Source of the DNA: Anaerolineaceae bacterium 46_22
GTDB taxonomy: Bacteria; Chloroflexota; Anaerolineae; Anaerolineales; Anaerolineaceae
Assembly: GCA_001508595.1 (NCBI GenBank)
Contig: LGHA01000085.1
Location: forward strand, 1 to 5,438
DNA length: 5,438 bases
Direction: 5' to 3'
This document shows, piece after piece, positions 1-5,405 of the stretch. Position numbers and translations under genes: made by a program. Numbering within the stretch: position 1 is the stretch's first letter; each line of letters begins with the position of its first letter. The notes under the pieces are model-generated. The model was not told the origin of the DNA and ran no database searches. It saw only the letters and a list, made by a program, of their open reading frames with translations.

Positions 1-121
1 TCTATTTTTCAGCGACTTCATTCGCGCACTTTCGAACTTTTTCGGGGTTCAAACATGGGTATTTGGTTGTTAAAGTTCAGGTTTTTTCAGTAGAGTCATT
101 AAATGGTTTAAGAGGCATAGG

Positions 122-631
122 ATGAATATAACGACTGATTTAAATTACATAAGAAAAATGGGAACAAAACGGGAAAATGAAAACTGGCAATTCAGGACAT
201 TTCTAAAGAAACTGGATATGCCATCGAGAGATATTGATGCCATTGTTCACAGAATAAATGAAGAAGTCACCTCAAAAATCGATTGTACGGAATGTGCTAA
301 CTGCTGCAAAGAAATTTATATGTCAATGGACCAGGCTGAGATTGTTGATTTTGCTGATGGACTGAACATATCAGCGGAACAATTAATAACACAGTATTTA
401 GTAAAAAACAAAGAAGAACCATCGAAAATGAAAATCGCTGAACTTCCCTGCCCATTTCTTAAAAACAATAAGTGTACCAATTACAACCATCGTCCAAAAG
501 ATTGCCGATCTTATCCTCATTTGCATAAAAAAGATTTCATCTTCAGGCTGTTTGGGGTAATCAGTAATTACGGACGATGTCCGATTGTCTTCAATGTTTA
601 TGAACAGCTAAAAAAAGAATTGTGGCAATAA
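122..631 (+). CDS. YkgJ-family CxxCxxCC cysteine-cluster protein
   Basis: This 169-residue protein carries the signature of the YkgJ / CxxCxxCC putative zinc- or iron-chelating family (Pfam-type PF03692). Visible in the sequence are C55-x2-C58-x2-C61-C62, then C110 in LPCPFL, C118 in KCTNY, C128 in RPKDCRSYP and C153 in GRCPI, so eight cysteines are in the family's order. Residues 1-50 are a charged, probably helical N-terminal extension and residues 154-169 a short helical tail. No signal peptide or membrane segment is seen, so it should be cytoplasmic. The cysteines probably hold a metal or Fe-S centre; the molecular role of the family is not well settled, so I assign no reaction. The start ATG follows AGAGG (111-115) by six bases. 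The gene is AT-rich (one 60-base block, 181-240, is 38% GC) compared with pheS/pheT. It converges on pheT and shares a terminator with it; no functional link is evident. Confidence 0.88.
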   Translation: MNITTDLNYIRKMGTKRENENWQFRTFLKKLDMPSRDIDAIVHRINEEVTSKIDCTECANCCKEIYMSMDQAEIVDFADGLNISAEQLITQYLVKNKEEPSKMKIAELPCPFLKNNKCTNYNHRPKDCRSYPHLHKKDFIFRLFGVISNYGRCPIVFNVYEQLKKELWQ

Positions 632-641
632 GGATAGCAAT

Positions 642-684
642 AAACAAAAAGATGGTGGATAGCGAACGCACCATCTTTTTGTTT
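642..684. terminator. Bidirectional Rho-independent terminator between convergent genes
   Basis: A perfect inverted repeat pairs 642-657 with 669-684 (16 bp, the inner part being AGATGGTG / CACCATCT) around an 11-base loop. The arms are flanked by A-tracts on the left and T-tracts on the right, so each strand ends its hairpin with a U-rich run. It lies 11 bases after the cysteine-cluster stop codon and 22 bases beyond the pheT stop codon, and should end both convergent transcripts. Confidence 0.92.
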
Positions 685-706
685 TTATAATCAAAGAAAA
701 TCTTTA

Positions 707-3241
707 TTAACTTCGTAATTTCGCATCCAATTCCTGATCCAGCAGATGAATAATTTTGTTTCGGAGTTTTGAGACTTCCTTATCGGTCAAAGTATGATCC
801 GGTGCGATATAGGTCAGGTTGAATGCAAGGCTCTTCTTGCCCTCACCCAGCTGCTTGCCACGGTAGATGTCAAACAACTGAACCTTCGCCAGGTAGTCGC
901 CGCCGCCTTTGCGCATGACCGCTTCCACTTCAGCAGCGGTCACGCTCTCGTTAACCACTACTGCCAGGTCTTCCAGCACAGGCGGGTAAGTAGGCACTGC
1001 TTCTACATCAAACAGGATGCTTCCTGCTTCCAACAGGGGTTTCAATTCGATTTCTGCTGCATACACCGGTGCTTCTTCCATCTCATAATTCGCCTTAACC
1101 AATGGATGCACCTCACCCATCACGCCAATTTCCCGATCGCCAATGAGGATTTTGGCTGTTTTTCCCGGGTGAAAACTTGGATGCTCACTGGCTTGAAAAT
1201 TGACATCATCAATATGCAAGCCCTGCATCATCCCCTCAACGACGCCCTTAAGATCATAGAAGTCCATATTTTCAGGCTCGCCGCCCTGCCAGGACGGCAT
1301 CTCCCGCAAGCCAGTCATACCGATTGAGAGCATCATCTTCTCTTCGGGCAGCTGCTGCCCTTCAATTGGATGGAAAACCGGCCCTATCTCAAATAAAGCC
1401 AGCCTTTGGCTCAAACTGCTGTTGTACTCCAAAATTTCAAGCATGGACGACAGGATGCTGCGCCGCATAACGCGTCTTTCAACCGTGATCGGGTTCTGGA
1501 TTTCCACATATTGCTGATCTGGCACCTCAAAATCAGGCGGGAAACGTCGGGCTTCACGCTCCGGGGATGTCATTCGATAAGCAATCAATTCTTGAAGCCC
1601 AAGGTTAACCAGCAGGTCTTTCAAATTTTCTTCCATTCCCAAAGACGGATCTACTTGCTGCAGTGGTAAGGGTTGATCCAGGCGATTCGATGGGATCTTA
1701 TCAAACCCGTAAATTCGGCTGATCTCTTCCAGCAAATCCGCCCAACCAATAATGCCAGTGTGGATATCCAGGCGGTGCGGCGGTGTCTTTGCGGTGATGA
1801 TATCACCATTAATCTCACATTCAAATTCTAAAGCATTTAAAATGTCAGCGATTTCCTGTGCGCTGATGGCCGTGCCCAGGCTGTTGTTCACCCATGTGGC
1901 AGAGAGTTCAACCACCGGGTCTTCCTTGGGCGCTGGATAATTATCGATTAAACCCTTTGCAACCTGGCCGCCTCCCCATTCATGCATGCGTTTCAAGCAT
2001 AAGCCTACACCTAATTCCGCCAGGGCAGGATGAACACCCCTGCTGAAGCGGTAGGCTGCCTCGGAATTAATTTTGAGTTTTGATACCGTCTTGCGGATAT
2101 TGATGAAATTCCATGAAGCACCCTCGAGCAATACCGATTTTGTATTTCTGTTGACTTCGCTTTCCTCGCCGCCCATGATACCTGCCAGTGACAGGGGACC
2201 AGCCGTATCGGTGACCAATTCCATTTCACGATCAAGGGCATGTTCAACGCCATCCAGCGTGGTCAGTTTTTCGCCATCCTCAGCCGTACGTGTAATTATG
2301 GTCGGGGTTTCACCATTTGCCCTTTCAAGCAGGATATCATAATCAAAAGCGTGTAAGGGCTCGCCCAATTCCAGCATGACGTAATTAGTAGCATCCACAA
2401 TGCAGTTGATCGGCCGCATGCCAGCCAAATTTAAGCGCCTTCGCACCCAGTATGGGCTGGGTTGGATTTGAATCCCATCTATTAAGCCAAGAACAAACCT
2501 TAGGTTCAGTTCTGGGTCGTTAATTTCAATTGCTGCTTTTCCCTCAATGGATGGACCTGTCATCTCAAATATGGAGTTGGGGTGTTTCAGTTCTTTGCCC
2601 GTCGCTGCAGCAATCTCGCGTGCCATGCCCAACACACTCGCATCCCGCACCATATTCGGGAGAGTGTCAACGTCAAAGACGGCATCACCCATATAGTCCA
2701 CCAGGGGCATCCCGGTTGGGGCGTCCTCATCCAGGATGATCACCCCTTCGTGAGCGTCAGAGATCCCCAATTCCTTTTCAGAGCAGATCATGGAGAAAGA
2801 TTCCACACCGCGAATCTTCATTCGCTTCAGGGTGGTCAATTTACGTCCGGGTTGATGTCCATCATAAAGGGTGGACCCCTCACGGGCATATGCCACCTTC
2901 AAAGGTTTCTCAAGCGCGCCTTTGCCCTTGTAGTCGTACAGGTTGGGTGCACCCGTCAAGACGATGATTTCCTCTTCGCCATCGTTTAAACGGCACAGCA
3001 CCAATCGGTCTGCATTGGGGTGCGGCATAACCTCATCCACCTGGGCAACAATGAACTTATCCTTCGGCCAGGAGAAGCCGGTATATTTGAATTCATGCTT
3101 ATCGCCCGAAGGCATCGGCAGACCGACCAGCCGAATTTCCTCAACCTCCAATCCGACCATCGTCATCACCTTCGCTAAGGCTTCAAGATCCAAATCGTCA
3201 ATATCTACATAATCTTTTAACCAAGTTATGGGTAGTTTCAT
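707..3241 (-). CDS. pheT: Phenylalanine--tRNA ligase beta subunit
   Basis: This is the 844-residue beta subunit of the (alpha-beta)2 enzyme that charges tRNA-Phe in the cytoplasm. The start MKLPITWLKDYV matches the family N-terminus. Domains in order: an EMAP/OB-fold tRNA-binding domain at about 60-175 (HPNADRL at 74-80, CSEKELGI at 153-160); the B1 segment (SVLGMAREIAA, 202-212); the B3/B4 editing domain at about 250-425 (VDATNYVMLELGEPLHAFD at 282-300, LAGIMGGEESEV at 352-363, EAAYRFSRGVHPAL at 394-407); B5 at about 440-517 (HRLDI, then ADLLEEISRIYGFD, keeping the acidic Mg-binding positions); a catalytic-like core at 535-735 (GVMGEVHP at 706-713); and the anticodon-binding FDX-ACB domain at about 750-844. 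It is somewhat longer than the roughly 800 residues usual for the family, owing partly to extra length in the tRNA-binding domain and in B5. The SD GAGGA (3250-3254) lies seven bases before ATG. It is normally next to pheS; here a four-helix-bundle gene intervenes. Confidence 0.98.
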   Translation of the reverse strand: MKLPITWLKDYVDIDDLDLEALAKVMTMVGLEVEEIRLVGLPMPSGDKHEFKYTGFSWPKDKFIVAQVDEVMPHPNADRLVLCRLNDGEEEIIVLTGAPNLYDYKGKGALEKPLKVAYAREGSTLYDGHQPGRKLTTLKRMKIRGVESFSMICSEKELGISDAHEGVIILDEDAPTGMPLVDYMGDAVFDVDTLPNMVRDASVLGMAREIAAATGKELKHPNSIFEMTGPSIEGKAAIEINDPELNLRFVLGLIDGIQIQPSPYWVRRRLNLAGMRPINCIVDATNYVMLELGEPLHAFDYDILLERANGETPTIITRTAEDGEKLTTLDGVEHALDREMELVTDTAGPLSLAGIMGGEESEVNRNTKSVLLEGASWNFINIRKTVSKLKINSEAAYRFSRGVHPALAELGVGLCLKRMHEWGGGQVAKGLIDNYPAPKEDPVVELSATWVNNSLGTAISAQEIADILNALEFECEINGDIITAKTPPHRLDIHTGIIGWADLLEEISRIYGFDKIPSNRLDQPLPLQQVDPSLGMEENLKDLLVNLGLQELIAYRMTSPEREARRFPPDFEVPDQQYVEIQNPITVERRVMRRSILSSMLEILEYNSSLSQRLALFEIGPVFHPIEGQQLPEEKMMLSIGMTGLREMPSWQGGEPENMDFYDLKGVVEGMMQGLHIDDVNFQASEHPSFHPGKTAKILIGDREIGVMGEVHPLVKANYEMEEAPVYAAEIELKPLLEAGSILFDVEAVPTYPPVLEDLAVVVNESVTAAEVEAVMRKGGGDYLAKVQLFDIYRGKQLGEGKKSLAFNLTYIAPDHTLTDKEVSKLRNKIIHLLDQELDAKLRS

Positions 3242-3284
3242 GGGTTAGTCCTCGAATTTCTATTTTCTAATAATTTCTTATTGT

Positions 3285-3326
3285 TAGTGAATAGTGAATA
3301 GTGAGTAGTGAATGGTGAATAGTACA
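3285..3326 (+). repeat. Left heptanucleotide array (TAGTGAA units), pheT side
   Basis: Six consecutive 7-base units are visible: TAGTGAA, TAGTGAA, TAGTGAG, TAGTGAA, TGGTGAA and TAGTACA, followed by a decayed TAGATAG (3327-3333). The array sits between the four-helix-bundle stop codon and pheT, ending 43 bases before the pheT start. On the operon's sense strand it reads as CTATTCA-type units without stop codons. It is the inverted partner of the array at 3816-3860: bases 3296-3308 (GAATAGTGAGTAG) occur as a perfect reverse complement at 3823-3835 and again at 3837-3849. Confidence 0.95.
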
Positions 3327-3356
3327 TAGATAGAATAAACCCACCAAAACTAGTTA

Positions 3357-3797
3357 TCATAAATTTTCCAAATCATTACTAAGATACTCTTGCTGAAGTT
3401 CAGAAATGGCATTGGCTCCTGGTTCATTCATGCCTTGTTTAGTCTTTTTAAGATATTTAATATAGCCATGTATTAGCCTTAGCACATCTTCCAAACTTTT
3501 ATCAATTTGAGTTTTGTTTTGATAAGAAATGTAGCTCTGATCTGAAACAACTTCAATGTGACTCGAAAGCTCCATCAAAGATCCACGAGCCAGATAGCAG
3601 AAGCGAATTGTCTCCTGATAATAATATCGTCCAAAGCCCTCAGCAATGTTAGCAGGAACACTAACTGCTGCCCTTCTTATCTGTGAGGACAGATTATATT
3701 TTTCTTCGATGGGCAAGCCAGGAAGAACAATTTTATAAACTAACTTTACGAGTTCCTGAGCTTTTTGATAGACTTGTAAGCGATTCAATCCTTCCAT
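3357..3797 (-). CDS. Four-helix-bundle protein (23S rRNA IVP / S23 family)
   Basis: This 146-residue cytoplasmic protein belongs to the four-helix-bundle family named after the protein encoded in 23S rRNA intervening sequences (TIGR02436 / PF05635 type). The hallmarks are LQVYQKAQELVKLVYKI (helix 1, 7-23), the conserved QIRRAAVSVPANIAEGFGR (39-57), FCYLARGSLMEL (66-77) and a final amphipathic helix (about 95-120). A polar tail (121-146) makes it longer than the usual 115-130 residues. The family's biochemical role is unknown; the DGR accessory protein Avd shares the fold. I chose the ATG at 3797 because GAGGTGG (3807-3813) lies nine bases upstream; the in-frame ATG at 3806 and TTG at 3815 overlap or precede that SD. 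It is co-directional with pheS (60-base gap) and pheT, so the T-box should control it too. Its AT-rich composition and flanking inverted arrays mark it as a newcomer to the operon. Confidence 0.93.
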   Translation of the reverse strand: MEGLNRLQVYQKAQELVKLVYKIVLPGLPIEEKYNLSSQIRRAAVSVPANIAEGFGRYYYQETIRFCYLARGSLMELSSHIEVVSDQSYISYQNKTQIDKSLEDVLRLIHGYIKYLKKTKQGMNEPGANAISELQQEYLSNDLENL

Positions 3798-3806
3798 ACT
3801 AATCAT

Positions 3807-3813
3807 CCACCTC
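3807..3813 (-). promoter_or_regulatory. Shine-Dalgarno of the four-helix-bundle gene
   Basis: GAGGTGG on the minus strand lies nine bases before the ATG at 3797 and two bases after the last TAG of the right-hand array. It decides the start: the longer TTG (3815) and ATG (3806) options would place this SD inside or immediately against the coding sequence. The array therefore forms nearly the whole leader of this gene. Confidence 0.75.
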
Positions 3814-3815
3814 AA

Positions 3816-3860
3816 CTATTCTCTACTCACTATTCTCTACTCACTATTCCCTGCTTACTA
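3816..3860 (-). repeat. Right heptanucleotide array, running into the pheS stop codon
   Basis: Read on the minus strand from 3860, the units are TAGTAAG, CAGGGAA, TAGTGAG, TAGAGAA, TAGTGAG, TAGAGAA and a final TAG, in unbroken 7-base phase. The first TAG (3860-3858) is the pheS stop codon. Because the period is seven, the TAG and TGA triplets fall in all three reading frames. The distal part alternates TAGTGAG and TAGAGAA, a 14-base higher-order repeat, unlike the left array. Confidence 0.94.
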
Positions 3861-4901
3861 AAACTGTCTCAAAAACCGAATATCGTTATTCCTGAAATAG
3901 CGGATGTCATCAATGCGGTAGCGCATGAGCGTACTGCGGTCGATGCCCATGCCAGCTGCGAATCCTGAGAATTTCTCGGGGTCATAGCCGCCGTATTCCA
4001 GCACCACCGGGTGTACCATGCCGCAGCCTAAAATCTCGAGCCAACCGGTCTCCTTACACACCGGGCAGCCTTCACCGCCGCATACAAAACAACCCACATC
4101 CATTTCAGCACTGGGCTCAGTGAAGGGGAAGTGCGAAGGTCGTAAGCGCGTCCTGGCATCCTCACCAAATAAGCGCCGAGCAAAATCCTCAAGGGTCCCT
4201 TTCAACTCCGCAAAAGTGACATTTTCGCCGATTACCAGCACCTCAACCTGGGCGAACTCGATCTCACTGCGGGCAGAAAGCTGTTCATAACGCATGGTCG
4301 CACCCGGCAAGATTGCCCTGATTGGCTCAGGGGCACGGTCGCGCATTACCCGAATTTGCCCTGGTGACGTATGGGTTCGCAGTAAGACACCTTCGGTTTT
4401 TGTGTAGAAGGTATCCCACATATCCCGGGCAGGGTGATAGGGCGGCATATTCAGGTAAGTGAAGTTGTAATCATCGGTCTCCACCTCAGGTGAGGGATAA
4501 ACCTGGAAACCCATATCGCCGAATATGCGCGTGATGCGCCGCAGCACCTGTGTCAGCGGATGCAAGCGCCCATGGGCGATCGGGCGACCTGGCAAAGTCA
4601 CATCCTGTTGTTCCGTCTCAAGCGCCTTCTTTAATGCCTGTGCTTCCAACAGCTGCCGTTTTTCTTCAAATGCAGTTTCCAAAGCCTGCCTGACTTCGTT
4701 GGCAGCCTTCCCCATCACCGGGCGCAAATCCTTATCCAGCGAGCCCATACTGCTGAACACCCCCATCACCGGTGAACTCCGTCCCAAATGGGAAACTCGC
4801 CAGGCTTCCAGAGATTCCTGATTGGCAACATCTTCCAATACAGCTAATGCATCCGCTTTAATTTTTTCTAAATTTTGTAATGCTTCTTCTTTTTCTGCCA
4901 T
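3858..4901 (-). CDS. pheS: Phenylalanine--tRNA ligase alpha subunit
   Basis: This 347-residue catalytic subunit is a class II synthetase that activates phenylalanine with ATP and transfers it to tRNA-Phe. Residues 1-90 form the charged N-terminal coiled-coil arm that contacts tRNA, with the family pattern VSHLGRSSPVMGVFSSMGSL. The catalytic domain follows: GRLHPLTQVLRRI (111-123), HPARDMWDTFY (156-166), RTHTSPGQIR (175-184), the motif-2 region RYEQLSARSEIEFAQVEV (204-221), a CFVCGGEGCPVC cysteine knuckle (271-282), GWLEILGCGMVHP (286-298) and motif 3 GMGIDRSTLMRY (317-328), ending RFLRQF. The Q and E of the usual FHQVEG are kept, but H and G are replaced by A and V, and the usual GxER of motif 3 reads GIDR. 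The start ATG at 4901 follows GGAGGAT (4908-4914) by six bases; the upstream TTG (4916) overlaps that SD. The stop TAG is also the first triplet of a repeat array. Transcription is controlled by the upstream T-box. Confidence 0.98.
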   Translation of the reverse strand: MAEKEEALQNLEKIKADALAVLEDVANQESLEAWRVSHLGRSSPVMGVFSSMGSLDKDLRPVMGKAANEVRQALETAFEEKRQLLEAQALKKALETEQQDVTLPGRPIAHGRLHPLTQVLRRITRIFGDMGFQVYPSPEVETDDYNFTYLNMPPYHPARDMWDTFYTKTEGVLLRTHTSPGQIRVMRDRAPEPIRAILPGATMRYEQLSARSEIEFAQVEVLVIGENVTFAELKGTLEDFARRLFGEDARTRLRPSHFPFTEPSAEMDVGCFVCGGEGCPVCKETGWLEILGCGMVHPVVLEYGGYDPEKFSGFAAGMGIDRSTLMRYRIDDIRYFRNNDIRFLRQF

Positions 4902-4944
4902 ACAATCATCCTCCAAAATATGACTAATTCCAATCGGTGCTTTT

Positions 4945-4984
4945 CATTAAACAAAACACCCGTCCTGAATAAAAGGACGGGGTG
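4945..4984 (-). terminator. T-box-controlled Rho-independent terminator (pheS attenuator)
   Basis: On the minus strand CACCCCGTCCT (4984-4974) pairs with AGGACGGGTG (4966-4957) over a seven-base loop, with one bulged C, followed by TTTTGTTTAATG (4956-4945). It lies 43 bases before the pheS start. Its 5' arm overlaps the bases that would pair in the T-box antiterminator, so the two structures exclude each other. Confidence 0.93.
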
Positions 4985-5239
4985 ACCGCGGTACCACCTT
5001 TATTGACCATGCAGCCAGGCTGCAGGATCCACTCACTGCCAACAGCATTATCGCGATTGGCGGCCCAAATAACGCAGGGTTGCGGCTCAAACTACCAGAT
5101 GATACGCATCCTTCACCTGAGCGGCTCAGAAGGGAACTTCAGTTGGGTTCAGCAGGGTGAGGGTCTCAGTCTTGCCCACACCGCCCTGTCAGCCTCCGCC
5201 GACTTACTTTCCTTCGTCACAGCCGATAACATATATCTT
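4945..5239 (-). promoter_or_regulatory. T-box riboswitch leader of pheS, probable UUC (Phe) specifier
   Basis: The conserved T-box reads AAGGTGGTACCGCG on the minus strand (5000-4987), close to the consensus AGGGTGGNACCGCG. The UGGU bulge would pair with the tRNA acceptor end; its U suits discriminator A, as in tRNA-Phe. The 5' side of Stem I has GAAGG (5215-5211) and the AGTA loop-E motif (5208-5205). GAAGG pairs with CCTTC (5133-5129) at the Stem I base, and just above that the opposite strand holds TTC (5136-5134), the proposed specifier. CAGGG and CCCTG (5188-5184 and 5156-5152) close an upper helix. Stem III is the perfect hairpin at 5024-5010 (TGCAGCC / GGCTGCA), right before the antiterminator. 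By established T-box logic, uncharged tRNA-Phe stabilises AAAGG:CCTTT (antiterminator) against the terminator and turns the operon on. The start of the leader is inferred from the promoter. Confidence 0.93.
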
Positions 5240-5246
5240 CGCTTAT

Positions 5247-5275
5247 ATTATCGCTAAAATGACGATCTGTGTCAA
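5247..5275 (-). promoter_or_regulatory. Sigma-70-type promoter of the pheS operon
   Basis: On the minus strand a perfect -35 TTGACA (5275-5270), a 17-base spacer and a -10 GATAAT (5252-5247, one mismatch to TATAAT) lie just upstream of the T-box Stem I. The start of transcription is expected near 5239. Confidence 0.82.
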
Positions 5276-5338
5276 GCAAATCAATGTCGCTTCCATATGA
5301 CTTTAATTCTCTTTTATTCCTTAAAAACACAATCATTA

Positions 5339-5367
5339 TTGACACATGCTATGATTTGAAATATACT
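5339..5367 (+). promoter_or_regulatory. Sigma-70-type promoter of the rightward MPIYEY gene
   Basis: A perfect -35 TTGACA (5339-5344), a 17-base spacer and a -10 TATACT (5362-5367) precede the rightward gene. It is divergent from the pheS promoter, with 63 bases between the two -35 boxes. Transcription should begin near 5374, inside a palindrome listed separately. Confidence 0.78.
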
Positions 5368-5381
5368 ATACTCCAGTATAG
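5366..5381. promoter_or_regulatory. 16-bp palindrome over the -10 / start site: candidate operator
   Basis: CTATACT CC AGTATAG is a perfect 7-bp inverted repeat with a two-base centre. It begins inside the -10 box and spans the expected transcription start, a classical repressor position. The arms are too short and AT-rich, and lack a following U-tract, for a terminator. An AT-armed site with a C-rich centre loosely recalls CsoR/FrmR-type operators, but I cannot assign a regulator. Confidence 0.45.
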
Positions 5382-5405
5382 CATACTTGGAGGTATTTAC
5401 TTTTT

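Larger units (their letters stand above)
3285..3860 (-). mobile_element. Putative insertion unit: four-helix-bundle gene between inverted heptad arrays
   Basis: Seen directly: a single small gene (3357-3797) bounded by two 7-base-period arrays in inverted orientation, placed between pheS and pheT, which usually adjoin. Its base composition differs from the host operon: hand-counted 60-base blocks inside the gene are 30-35% GC (3361-3480), against 50-63% in pheS (4021-4140). The arms 3292-3315 and 3816-3839 match at 21 of 24 positions in inverted orientation. Established: the same protein family is encoded by intervening sequences inserted in 23S rRNA genes, also bounded by complementary arms. 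Inferred: that this is a mobile or formerly mobile unit. I see no target-site duplication and no transposase, so mobility would need a helper or an RNA-level mechanism. The alternative is local repeat expansion around an old gene insertion. Confidence 0.5.

Noticed and set aside
1..60. Possible tRNA T-arm-like string GGTTCAAAC
   Set aside because: No acceptor or anticodon arms can be formed around it and there is no CCA-like end.
3..125. Open plus-strand frame whose TGA (123-125) overlaps the ATG at 122, as if an upstream gene were translationally coupled
   Set aside because: Only about 40 codons with no recognisable protein motif; other frames are also partly open. It could be the tail of an upstream gene, but nothing supports it.
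794..1327. Long plus-strand open frame (177 codons), with others at 2582-2989 and 2073-2342
   Set aside because: They lie antisense to well-conserved pheT, lack family motifs and sensible start signals, and are shadows of its codon use.
3242..3356. Separate promoter for pheT inside the insert's left flank
   Set aside because: AT-rich stretches exist, but no -35/-10 pair with acceptable spacing was found by eye.
3285..3860. CRISPR array or diversity-generating retroelement, suggested by tandem repeats next to an Avd-like fold
   Set aside because: The repeats are 7 bases with no spacers, and there is no reverse transcriptase, template repeat or variable repeat in the window.
3271..3865. Target-site duplication flanking the putative insert
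   Set aside because: Comparing the bases just outside both arrays (AACAATAAG side and ACAGTTT side on the minus strand) shows no convincing direct repeat.
4982..5257. 91-codon plus-strand open frame opposite the pheS leader
   Set aside because: It runs through the T-box RNA on the other strand; the conserved structure explains the sequence.
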